Assembly: GCA_038848185.1 (NCBI GenBank)
Contig: JAWCNV010000026.1
Location: forward strand, 1-16,820
DNA from: JAAOZP01 sp038848185
GTDB lineage: Archaea; Thermoproteota; EX4484-205; JAAOZP01
Length of the DNA stretch: 16,820 nucleotides
Direction: 5' to 3'
Shown here: positions 1 through 5,735 of the stretch, one piece after another
Layout of the letters: each line of letters starts with the position of its first letter
Position numbering within the stretch: position 1 is the first letter of the stretch
The notes under the pieces: generated by a model
Databases searched by the model: none
What the model saw: only the letters and a program-made list of their open reading frames with translations
What the model was told of the DNA's origin: nothing
Translations under genes and position numbers: made by a program

Positions 1-204
1 TTCCTTGTCATGATCCACGATGTTCTGTTCATATATTGCTACGAATTCACCGTCAAATTTCTTCACCAACTCCCCATAGTTTTCCCTAAACCAGGACCAA
101 TTCCTCTCATATTCCTCAAATAGAGCAACATATTCGGACATGCCTGAAATTATTGAAGAGCCTATCTGCTTAAAAAGCTTTTCCACTAGTTTATTGATGC
201 TCAT
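1..204 (-). CDS. DUF5678-like small protein, truncated by window edge
   Basis: The minus-strand frame is open from the window edge to an ATG at 202-204 and gives 68 residues without a stop. The segment around EEYERNWSWF, ENYGELVKKFDGEF and IVDHDKE matches what I know of DUF5678, a small archaeal domain of unknown function often found near toxin-antitoxin or protease genes. The C-terminus lies outside the window. The start is uncertain: the frame stays open upstream, with another ATG at 271-273 that would add a hydrophobic stretch, and an internal ATG (MSEYVALFEE) fits the usual domain start better. A TATA-like TTTAAATTATAT lies at about 288-300 on this strand. Family assignment is from motif memory only. 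Confidence 0.6.
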   Translation of the reverse strand, partial: MSINKLVEKLFKQIGSSIISGMSEYVALFEEYERNWSWFRENYGELVKKFDGEFVAIYEQNIVDHDKE

Positions 205-335
205 TAGGAGGAGACTAGCGATGTTTACGAGTAGAAGACGATTCTGAACTACCCACTTAATCAGAGCGAACATATCTATCTCAGTAACATATAATTTAAA
301 ACAACTATTTACGCACCACTGAGAAAAAGCTACAA

Positions 336-488
336 TTACGTTGCCAACAATCCTTTCTGGATTAACTCGGCCATAAGCTTCTCAACCGCATCGTAAACCA
401 TCTTCTCGTTAACAGCACCTGTGCAAACCAATTTACCAGAAGCAAATAATAATATAACAACATCCGGATCATGCATTCTATATATTAG
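336..488 (-). repeat. tbp 3'-end repeat, copy C1
   Basis: On the minus strand this encodes LIYRMHDPDVVILLFASG, then KLVCTGAVNEKMVYDAVEKL, then MAELIQKGLLAT and a TAA stop at 336-338. It is the second half of the second direct repeat of archaeal TATA-binding protein. The reading frame is intact, but only about 50 of the ~185 residues of a real TBP are present and no 5' part is nearby. The in-frame Met at 474-476 is the native internal Met, with no ribosome site before it. Homology with the other copies stops just after the KGLL codons on one side and near LIYRM on the other. Confidence 0.93.
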
Positions 489-501
489 ATTTAATCCCTC
501 T

Positions 502-529
502 CCCTTATTCTAAGGGATGGAGAAAACTT
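502..529. other. Small hairpin followed by GGAT-GGAGAAAACTT
   Basis: CCCTTA (502-507) and TAAGGG (511-516) form a perfect inverted repeat with a 3-nt loop. The following GGATGGAGAAAACTT is nearly the same as GGATAGGAGAAAACTT at 3593-3608, which also follows a small inverted repeat (ATCC/GGAT). It could be a module end or a terminator; the function is unknown. Confidence 0.35.
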
Positions 530-552
530 ATGCGAAGGCTTAGAGGAAAAAT

Positions 553-578
553 TTATAAGCTATAACTTATAAGCTATA
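553..578 (+). promoter_or_regulatory. vapBC promoter with 14-bp direct repeat
   Basis: TTATAAGCTATA occurs at 553-564 and again at 567-578, a direct repeat with 14-bp period. TTATAAG (553-559) and CTTATAA (566-572) also form an inverted repeat. The first copy overlaps the probable TATA box (TTTATAAG), about 28 bp upstream of the VapB ATG at 584, so the transcript is likely leaderless or nearly so. The layout is what is expected for an operator bound by the VapB antitoxin; that role is inference. Confidence 0.6.
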
Positions 579-583
579 GTGGT

Positions 584-784
584 ATGACGAGCACCATACA
601 GGTGAAGCGCCGCAACCTAAGGTTGTTGGAAGCGTTAAAGAAACGTATGGGCGTGAAAAGCTACGACGAGGTTATTGAACGGCTTCTTGAAGAAAAAGCT
701 AGCATACCGGCCGATATGTTCGGCGTAGACAAGGGGAGGATTTCAAGGTTTACGGAGAAGGATAGGTTGGAGGACAGAGATTGA
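584..784 (+). CDS. vapB: VapB-type antitoxin
   Basis: This 66-residue protein starts STIQVKRRNLRLLEALKKRM, a short beta strand followed by helices (KSYDEVIERLLEEKA), the pattern of archaeal VapB DNA-binding domains. The acidic/basic C-terminal tail (residues ~45-66) would wrap the toxin. It precedes a PIN toxin gene and overlaps it by 4 nt, the classic arrangement of a translationally coupled vapBC operon. The ATG lies just downstream of a TATA box with a repeated operator-like sequence, consistent with autoregulation. The pair sits alone between tbp repeats C1 and C2, as a self-contained cassette. Confidence 0.88.
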   Translation: MTSTIQVKRRNLRLLEALKKRMGVKSYDEVIERLLEEKASIPADMFGVDKGRISRFTEKDRLEDRD

Positions 785-1182
785 TCGTCACAGACAGTTA
801 CGCGTGGATCGAGTATTTTTTAGGCAGCAACTCTGGGAGGATTCTTAAAGACTACATCAATACGGAGGAGCTGGTCACTCCATCAATAGTTCTGGCTGAA
901 GTTGCGAGAAAATATCTGCGTGAAGGCATGGAGGAAGAGGATGTTGTTAAAAGGCTCAACTTTATCGTGGCAAGCAGCATCGTAAAGGAGATTGATCCTG
1001 AGCTAAGTATAACGGCGGCGAAGGCCTATCTGGAGCTTTCTGAGAAGGCTAAGGCGAAAAAACTTAAAAAACCCAGCCTAACAGACGGAATTGTGTTAGC
1101 TACAGGAAGAACGCTCAAAGCCAAAATAGTTACTGGAGATGAGCATTTCAAAGGATTAGATGAAGTAGTGTACATAGGTTGA
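781..1182 (+). CDS. vapC: VapC-type PIN-domain toxin (ribonuclease)
   Basis: This 133-residue PIN-domain protein has the expected acidic residues: D5 (IVTDSYAWIEYF), E40 (PSIVLAEVARKY), D102 (PSLTDGIVLATG) and D120 (VTGDEHF). They form the Mg-dependent RNase site of VapC toxins. Length is normal for the family. The start is a TTG at 781-783, supported by GGAGG at 769-773 with 7-nt spacing and a 4-nt overlap with the VapB stop. All four catalytic positions are kept, so the toxin is probably active and held by VapB. It reads toward repeat C2, and its stop is about 40 nt from it. Confidence 0.92.
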   Translation: MIVTDSYAWIEYFLGSNSGRILKDYINTEELVTPSIVLAEVARKYLREGMEEEDVVKRLNFIVASSIVKEIDPELSITAAKAYLELSEKAKAKKLKKPSLTDGIVLATGRTLKAKIVTGDEHFKGLDEVVYIG

Positions 1183-1224
1183 CAACGTGTGCTTCAACTT
1201 TTAGCAAGACGGAGCTATTAAAGA

Positions 1225-1380
1225 TCAGCTAATCAGCAAACCTTTCTGGATCAGCTCGGCCATAAGCTTCCCAACAGCGTCGTAAACCATCTTCTCATTC
1301 ACCGCACCAGTACACACAAGCTTACCACTTGCGAAGAGCAGGATAACTACATCCGGATCATGCATCCTATATATTAGACC
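1225..1380 (-). repeat. tbp 3'-end repeat, copy C2 (with ATPase relic on 5' side)
   Basis: The minus strand encodes GLIYRMHDPDVVILLFASGK, then LVCTGAVNEKMVYDAVGKLM and AELIQKGLLIS, with a TGA stop at 1225-1227. Its protein differs from C1 by E-to-G in VGKL and by the last two residues, yet many codons differ synonymously (for example Leu TTA vs CTG, Ser TCT vs AGT). On the 5' side it is preceded, after 25 nt, by the stop of a decayed HerA-like ATPase end. VapC converges on it from the left. Confidence 0.93.
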
Positions 1381-1390
1381 AGAATAAGTA

Positions 1391-1466
1391 CTACATCTCT
1401 ACTATAATTGGTATTGCTGTGCTCATTCTCAAGGGTAATGCTACTGCTCCCTAAGCTCTTGTAGCT
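1391..1466 (-). pseudogene. Relic of the 3' end of a HerA-like ATPase gene
   Basis: The minus strand aligns with the last ~27 codons of the ATPase gene at 10745-11620. CTGAAGCTACAAGAGCTTAG matches its LKLQELK codons, and AGCACAGCAATACC...ATTATAGTAGAGATGTAG matches STAIPIMVQI-stop. A small internal deletion breaks the frame. It ends 25 nt before the Met codon of tbp tail C2, the same spacing as in C5 and C6. The relic begins exactly at the RelE stop codon, so the RelE pair appears to have been joined to the truncated ATPase end. Confidence 0.75.
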
Positions 1467-1727
1467 TCAGCCATAAGCAATCCTTCTGTGGCGTATGTAA
1501 TGTATGGTAATGGTCTTACTCTTGCTATCAACTTCATATACTATCCTGTAGTCTCCTATTCTAATCCTGTAGAGGTTCTCCGTACCCCTGAGTTTTCGTG
1601 AACTACTGGGGAAAGGATCTTTGGCGAGTTCTTTTATGGCTTCGACTATTCTTGAAATATGAATTGGGTCTATTCTTCTAATGTCTTTGTCGACAGACTT
1701 TTTAAGTAGAACATTGTAGTATTCCAT
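1467..1727 (-). CDS. RelE/ParE-family toxin
   Basis: This 86-residue protein has the RelE fold signatures: LLKKSVDKDIRRID near the start, KDPFPSSSRKLRG in the middle, then YRIRIGDYRIVYEVD and a basic end HYIRHRRIAYG. RelE toxins cut mRNA at the ribosome using basic residues in the C-terminal strands; the Arg/His residues here (RIRIGDYR, HRR) fit. Length is typical. Its gene overlaps the upstream antitoxin gene by 26 nt, so they are co-translated. Its stop abuts the ATPase relic and then repeat C2. A second, diverged RelE pair is at 7433-7884. Confidence 0.88.
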   Translation of the reverse strand: MEYYNVLLKKSVDKDIRRIDPIHISRIVEAIKELAKDPFPSSSRKLRGTENLYRIRIGDYRIVYEVDSKSKTITIHYIRHRRIAYG

Positions 1728-1899
1728 TCCTCTTCAGCTTCTCTATGATTTCCTCGAGGGGGACTGTTGGCTCACCCTTACGCTCAGCTATTACGGCGAG
1801 GTCATGCAGGTCTTCGAGGAGCTCCTCATACTCTTCAACCGGTATCACAACCTCTTTCTTCTCCCCTTTTTCATCAACAATATAACGTAACTCATTCAT
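1702..1899 (-). CDS. Antitoxin of the RelE pair (RelB/Phd-like)
   Basis: This small acidic protein (65 residues from the chosen start) has MNELRYIVDEKGEKKEVVIP followed by VEEYEELLEDLHDLAVIAER, a Phd/YefM/RelB-like arrangement of strand then helix, and ends in an acidic tail that would neutralise RelE. The frame continues to an ATG at 1918-1920, but MNEL at 1897-1899 is preferred. A TATA-like TTAAAAAG at about 1930-1938 would start transcription near 1907, giving a short leader, and MNEL-type starts are usual for this family. It overlaps the toxin gene by 26 nt. Confidence 0.8.
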   Translation of the reverse strand: MNELRYIVDEKGEKKEVVIPVEEYEELLEDLHDLAVIAERKGEPTVPLEEIIEKLKRNGILQCST

Positions 1900-1920
1900 A
1901 TCCTGACAATCTAGCAACAT

Positions 1921-2406
1921 GGCTTTTTCTTTTTAAGCTTTACTAAACACAAGGTGAATAAAGACGGTATTAAAACCTGTTTAAAGGTTTTTGTCAAGCG
2001 GAGTATTATCGAGAAAAAGGAGTAGAAAAATCCAACTAATTTTTTAGAAGATGAACAATTTGAGTCAAGTGATCCCATTCAAGATCAACCTTAACATGGT
2101 TGAGGCTTTCTCAGACATTATCCTCTGTTCTAATGCTTGTAACGAGCTTTAGGGTAAGAAATTAGCATAAAATCATCCGATCAGCAAACCCTCCTGAATT
2201 CTACCTGAGAGTAAACAACTTTCTGAAAAACCTAAGGGTCTGTGTTCACTGGATTGTATTAATGTTCGCTGATGGCGAACAGCCTTAAAAAAAAGAATTC
2301 GGCCAAAAGTGCACACGTGCCTATTTATGTAACAACCTTTAAAAATCTTTTCGATTCTTACACAAACCATTACTCACCCTAAAGGAACGAGATCACCACA
2401 CTAAGG
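1921..2406. other. Gene-poor stretch with antitoxin promoter, hairpin and a tbp-tail remnant
   Basis: I see no convincing gene here. The right-hand promoter of the RelE-pair operon lies at about 1930-1938 on the minus strand. A perfect inverted repeat GTTCGC/GCGAAC with loop TGATG is at 2264-2280, followed by CCTTAAAAAAAA on the plus strand, which could be a rightward terminator. The minus-strand frame at 2173-2370 looks random apart from its last ten residues. The stretch probably holds debris between modules. Confidence 0.45.
2173..2202 (-). repeat. Possible short tbp-tail remnant (C8)
   Basis: The minus strand reads IQEGLLIG then TGA, close to the IQKGLLI-stop end of the other copies. GGTTTGCTGAT is identical to copy C2, and ATTCAG matches IQ codons of C3/C5. 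Only about 30 nt are alike, so chance is possible. If real it marks another boundary between the RelE pair and copy C3. Confidence 0.4.
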
Positions 2407-2550
2407 CTATCTAATCAATAAGCTTTTCTGAATAAGCTCGGCCATGAGCTTCTCCATAGCGTCGTAAACCATCTTCTCGTTAACAGCACCAGTACACACA
2501 AGCTTGCCACTCGCGAAAAGTAATATCACAACATCCGGATCGTACATTCT
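2407..2550 (-). repeat. tbp 3'-end repeat, copy C3 (slightly degraded)
   Basis: The minus strand encodes MYDPDVVILLFASGK, LVCTGAVNEKMVYDAMEKLM and AELIQKSLLIR, with a TAG stop at 2407-2409. Differences from the consensus are H2-to-Y, V31-to-M and G42-to-S. The upstream LIY codons are lost (NNR instead), so this copy has started to decay. The reading frame is still open. The DUF3368 toxin gene reads toward it from the right. Confidence 0.92.
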
Positions 2551-2602
2551 ATTATTATACTTTACTGAGAAATTCGCTTTTCAACCTGAAAGTTTATTTG
2601 AT

Positions 2603-3127
2603 TTATTCTAGTTTTTTGATCATCATACGGTATAAAGTGGAATCTATTCTTAATCCAGCTTTAATAAGGTCATCCAGTGTTTTAAGTACTTCGTTTTTTG
2701 TAATCGAGTTTTGCCTGAAGGCCTGAATTATTACGCCAAAAGTGCCTACGGGCGTTATTCTCAGGATCTTGGATACTCTTCTCGCCTCTCTGTCATCGAC
2801 GATAAAGAATTCAGCATTCAGCTGTTTACAGAGTTTAAGGGCCTCCTTCTCGCCAAGGCCAAGCTTAGTATTGGCGTCGAGGAAGCGGTATTCTGTACTT
2901 ACCTCAGGTTTCACCTGTTCTCTTAAGATCCAGTCGCCAACAGCCTTCTCAATTATGAAAGCATCGCTTATTTTAAGCATCTTGCCTTGAACGACTGCTT
3001 CGTTAAAAACTGCCTCAGGGATGAAGACTTTTCCGAAAACATCCTCAATTATGTTCAGCCTGCCGACTTTAGCCAAGTAAATGAGAGGTGTAGAATTTGA
3101 AACAGCTATCTTTCTCAACTCATTCAC
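2603..3127 (-). CDS. DUF3368 PIN-like toxin
   Basis: This 174-residue protein begins IAVSNSTPLIYLAKVGRLNI, the signature start of DUF3368 proteins, a PIN-related family that often has N in place of the first Asp. Further motifs are VFIPEAVFNEAV (E43), GLGEKEALKLC (E93) and FFIVDDREARRV (D111/D112), in PIN order. DUF3368 genes pair with UPF0175 genes as toxin-antitoxin systems, and the gene directly upstream is UPF0175-like with only 1 nt between them. The C-terminal ~40 residues form a helical extension usual for the family. Probably a metal-dependent nuclease toxin. Confidence 0.88.
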   Translation of the reverse strand: MNELRKIAVSNSTPLIYLAKVGRLNIIEDVFGKVFIPEAVFNEAVVQGKMLKISDAFIIEKAVGDWILREQVKPEVSTEYRFLDANTKLGLGEKEALKLCKQLNAEFFIVDDREARRVSKILRITPVGTFGVIIQAFRQNSITKNEVLKTLDDLIKAGLRIDSTLYRMMIKKLE

Positions 3128-3128
3128 G

Positions 3129-3428
3129 CTAAAGAGCCTTCAAGTCTTCTTCAAGATCCTCAGCAGTATACTGTGACTGAATATTCCTCTGTGAAAGAAC
3201 ATCGACCATTTCCCAAACCGTGACTCCAGCTATCTCCGCCGCCCTTGGAAGAGTAACCAGCCCTTCCCGATACGATTCAACAGCCTTCCGTATCCTCCAC
3301 TCACGTATATAATGCTCCAAAGCCCTGTTTAGAATAGTTGACTTATCAACCTTCTCCTCTCTAGCTATCTCCTCTATTATTTTCGCCTTATCCTTAGGGA
3401 ATCGGGCAGATATTGTTTTCGAAGACAA
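3129..3428 (-). CDS. UPF0175-family antitoxin with RHH-like N-terminus
   Basis: This 99-residue protein has two parts. Residues 1-45 (TISARFPKDKAKIIEEIARE, then KVDKSTILNRALEHYIREW) look like a ribbon-helix-helix DNA-binding domain. Residues 46-80 (KAVESYREGLVTLPRAAEIA, then GVTVWEMVDVL) match the UPF0175 helix-turn-helix motif. The start is a TTG at 3426-3428: an in-frame TGA just upstream rules out extension, and GGTGA at 3435-3439 sits 6 nt before it. It is the first gene of a two-gene operon with the DUF3368 toxin. Two DNA-binding elements in one antitoxin suggest autoregulation. Confidence 0.85.
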   Translation of the reverse strand: MSSKTISARFPKDKAKIIEEIAREEKVDKSTILNRALEHYIREWRIRKAVESYREGLVTLPRAAEIAGVTVWEMVDVLSQRNIQSQYTAEDLEEDLKAL

Positions 3429-3434
3429 TCTTCT

Positions 3435-3439
3435 TCACC
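3435..3439 (-). promoter_or_regulatory. Ribosome binding site GGTGA fixing a TTG start
   Basis: GGTGA on the minus strand, complementary to the TCACC of archaeal 16S rRNA ends, lies 6 nt upstream of the TTG start of the UPF0175-like gene. A TATA-like TTAAAATAT is at about 3463-3471 on the same strand. Confidence 0.6.
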
Positions 3440-3673
3440 GTATACATTTTAAGACCATGTCCACATATTTTAACTTTTCCAAACCCGTTTTATCAGTTAA
3501 AAATCAGTTTAACGCACGTTAATACGCTTATAAAATGAATCGCAGCCACTCATTTTCCACCCAGTTCTTTTAGAACTATCCACCCTTTTAGAGGATAGGA
3601 GAAAACTTTCCAGCAGGAGATTGAACACCTCCTTAATGAATTAGCCTATGATTACCTTCTGCTGATTAACGTT

Positions 3674-3898
3674 ATGGGCTTCCCTCTCATGGGTGTGGAC
3701 AAGGCTAGCGCGATTCGGGGAGAGCCGAGAATACCTGAGAAATGGTTCTTCACAATCTCTCTGATAGGAGGACCCTTCGGAGTCTTCCTCGGTATGCTCG
3801 TCTTCCACCATAAGACTAGGAAAACATACTTTGGGCTCATCGTCACCCTGACACTAATTCTGTACGCTTTTGCCCTAATTGTCTTAACAAGAGTCTGA
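3674..3898 (+). CDS. DUF1294 membrane protein, probably 5'-damaged copy
   Basis: The 74 residues from the first ATG contain GVDKASAIRGEPRIPEKWFF and GGPFGVFLGMLVFHHKTRK, the conserved core of DUF1294 small membrane proteins, followed by a hydrophobic segment. The paralogue at 8029-8301 has an extra first membrane helix. Here the matching codons exist upstream in the same frame (from about 3611: EHLLNELAYDYLLLINVMGF), but the frame is closed by TAG at 3596-3598 and holds no ATG, GTG or TTG. The TTG start of the paralogue corresponds to ATT at 3620-3622. So either ATT is used or the gene has lost its start and first helix. The function of the family is not known to me. Confidence 0.75.
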   Translation: MGFPLMGVDKASAIRGEPRIPEKWFFTISLIGGPFGVFLGMLVFHHKTRKTYFGLIVTLTLILYAFALIVLTRV

Positions 3899-3937
3899 AG
3901 AAAGCCACCCTACCTTAGGTATTTCATAGCGGAATGA

Positions 3938-4082
3938 TTGCCTAACACCGACAACCCTAAGAAAGACAGGGAGATTATTGAAGACTTGAAACAGAAGCTG
4001 GGCCACAACCACAAGGTATACACGCCGAAAAGATTGCTCCAGCTTAAAAACAGAGAAAGAGTTTGAAGAATGGATGGAATGA
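3938..4082 (+). pseudogene. Frameshifted small ORF, unrecognised
   Basis: From TTG at 3938 the plus frame reads DNPKKDREIIEDLKQKLGHN then HKVYTPKRLLQL, which has protein-like charge and helix pattern, and stops at 4064-4066 as KNRERV. A one-base shift in the A-rich run near 4045 instead gives KTEKEFEEWME and a TGA at 4080-4082, a more natural end. There is no start codon with a good ribosome site, and TGA lies directly before the TTG. It looks like the decayed 3' part of a small gene between DUF1294 and the glycosylase-like gene. I do not recognise the family. Confidence 0.4.
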
Positions 4083-4143
4083 AAAGTAGTGCGTGTTCCA
4101 ATGAAAGAAATAAAAATTCCTTTCTACACCATTTAAGCTGTTA

Positions 4144-4776
4144 ATGATGGCGGAAAAGAACGACCGCTTATGGAAACTGATCGACGAAATAGAGGACTGC
4201 TTAGATTGCTATGGCGAGTTCTGCAAAGAGTTTGAGAATTATCCGTGTGAGTATAAGGTAAAATTTAGAGAATTGTACAATCGGGCTCCATGGTTTTTCC
4301 CTCTACGCAACGAGGTCAAGGGCTTTCTTGGGAATGGTGAAGTCAAATGCGATGGTAAGGTTTGCAAGATCGTTTTCGTATGCATAAGGCCTTCCACAGG
4401 AACTTTCCCAAGTGAAGCAGATGATCTGTTCTACGGGCTTTTGAGAGATTGTGGGTTTAAGGATGCACATGTAACAGACTTAATCAAATGCAGAGGTAAA
4501 GCTAAGGAGACTGATGCAGAAACAATTGAGAAGATGGCTAAAAACTGCCTTCGTTTTCTCGAAGAAGAAATAAAGATTATAGACCCAGACCTGATAGTGG
4601 CTGTAGGGGGAAACAAAACCCTCTCCGAACACTTGAAAAAGCTCCCCCAGCCGTATAAAGACAGGATATATGGAAAACCAATAACGCATTATTCCCATGC
4701 AAAAAGGTTTAAGAAAGAGAAAAATTTGAGAAATGAACTTGAAGAGATTAGAAATAAGCTCTGCAACATAAGGTAA
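4144..4776 (+). CDS. Uracil-DNA glycosylase superfamily protein
   Basis: This 210-residue protein carries the UDG-superfamily layout. FVCIRPSTGTFPSEADDLFY is in the place of motif 1 (usually G-x-x-PG/NPS), then DAHVTDLIKCR matches the strand after it (family: VYVTNxVKC). CLRFLEEEIKIIDPDLIVAV with GGN follows, and the region around ITHYSHAKRF would be the C-terminal HPS-type motif. The N-terminus has Cys at 19, 22, 27 and 35, which could bind metal or Fe-S as in family 4 enzymes, though the spacing is not the textbook one. Either Met (4144 or 4147) may start it; AATAAAAATT at about 4109-4118 is a suitable TATA box for a near-leaderless start. It may remove uracil or another damaged base, but the diverged motifs leave the substrate open. 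Confidence 0.7.
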   Translation: MMAEKNDRLWKLIDEIEDCLDCYGEFCKEFENYPCEYKVKFRELYNRAPWFFPLRNEVKGFLGNGEVKCDGKVCKIVFVCIRPSTGTFPSEADDLFYGLLRDCGFKDAHVTDLIKCRGKAKETDAETIEKMAKNCLRFLEEEIKIIDPDLIVAVGGNKTLSEHLKKLPQPYKDRIYGKPITHYSHAKRFKKEKNLRNELEEIRNKLCNIR

Positions 4777-5094
4777 AAAAGTATGTTAAACAAATCTGAG
4801 GAGTTCCGGTTTTTAGTATGTGCTTACTGAGACTTTTCTAATCGAGCTATTGGACCCAAAATACAACAGCGAGTAGTTAGAGAAACAATGGAACGAAGAC
4901 GAATAGTATTTAATCGGGTTATTAATTCTTTAATCTGAAAATGAGAACATTGATTTTGCAAATTGCATATTTAGTTTTTCCACTGAATGCCTAAGTACTT
5001 CATAGTCTTCTTAGAAGTATGTATCAGATCGTTAAATATACAATAAAAATGGTGATGCTTATATAATTGTTCTCGGTTTCAATATTTAGAGGCC
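4777..5094. other. Intergenic region with promoter for the 212-aa/propeller operon
   Basis: Near 4818-4900 a plus-strand frame reads VLTETFLIELLDPKYNSE, TAG, LEKQWNEDE, TAG, which could be the trace of a dead gene but is too short to call. TTATATAA at 5059-5066, with C before it, is a good TATA box about 32 bp upstream of the ATG at 5095. Nothing else stands out. Confidence 0.5.
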
Positions 5095-5733
5095 ATGCAG
5101 GGTTCAAGCGGGAGGGAAGCCTTTCTCATAGCTGTGGTTGAGGAGGGCTATAGGCCTGAGTATAGACAACTTTACTTCAAGGCTAGCGAGATAAGGAGCA
5201 TGCTTGGCGGCGAGGAGTCCTTCTTCAGGATCTCTGTTAAGGGGAGGGTTATCGTGAAGAAGTATGATCCAAAGAGGCAGCGCTACCAGTACATGGCTCC
5301 AAGCTGGGTTGGAGAACCTGGGAGGGAGATGGAGGTCAGGGTTGAGAAGCTTGTTGAGGAAAGGCTTGTCGGAGAGATTTTGGGGAGTTTACCCTCGCAT
5401 ATTAAGGTTGAGCTTAAACATGGCGGCGAAGGAATCCTGCGTATCGGTAAGGCGGAGTTCCCGGTTAAGGTTGGGAAGCCGGAGTGGAACGAGAGGCATA
5501 ACGCCGCCTGCCTAGACTTGGGGTTTAAAGCACTATCCCTATGGGGGAGGAAGGTTAAGAACCATATTCTCAGAATAGCGTTCAAAGGCTACGAGACGAG
5601 CATGGCGATAGACTACGGGGAAACTAAAGGCACCGTCAAGGAGATCAGGGAGGAGCAGCCGGGAACGGTGGCGATACGCTACGTAGACAGCGAGGACAAG
5701 GTATTTGAACACAGGGTAAAGCTAGTGGATTAA
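5095..5733 (+). CDS. Conserved-looking hypothetical protein, first gene of propeller operon
   Basis: I do not recognise this 212-residue protein. It has no signal peptide, membrane segment or Cys cluster. It alternates beta-like stretches (ILRIGKAEFPVKVGKPEW, SMAIDYGETKGTVKEIRE, GTVAIRYVDSEDKVFEHRV) with short charged helices (EMEVRVEKLVEERLVGEI), suggesting a soluble mixed or beta-barrel fold. Its codon use is more GC-rich than the flanking propeller gene, hinting at a different history. The ATG lies about 32 bp after a TATA box. Only 2 nt separate it from the next gene, so the two are almost surely co-transcribed and may act together. Confidence 0.75.
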   Translation: MQGSSGREAFLIAVVEEGYRPEYRQLYFKASEIRSMLGGEESFFRISVKGRVIVKKYDPKRQRYQYMAPSWVGEPGREMEVRVEKLVEERLVGEILGSLPSHIKVELKHGGEGILRIGKAEFPVKVGKPEWNERHNAACLDLGFKALSLWGRKVKNHILRIAFKGYETSMAIDYGETKGTVKEIREEQPGTVAIRYVDSEDKVFEHRVKLVD

Positions 5734-5735
5734 TA

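Noticed and set aside
2264..2280. Hairpin as part of a C/D box or other small RNA
   Set aside because: No matching C and D boxes at the right spacing; at most a terminator-like stem before an A-run.
2173..2370. 65-residue minus-strand ORF
   Set aside because: Composition looks random, it spans a hairpin and has no promoter; only its last residues resemble the tbp tail, so it is listed as debris.
4818..4905. Short frame VLTETFLIELLDPKYNSE with two TAG stops
   Set aside because: Could be a dead gene or amber read-through, but it is too short and lacks a start or ribosome site.
5283..5585. 100-residue minus-strand ORF inside the 212-aa gene
   Set aside because: Shadow frame in GC-richer coding DNA; the plus frame has promoter, spacing and sensible composition.
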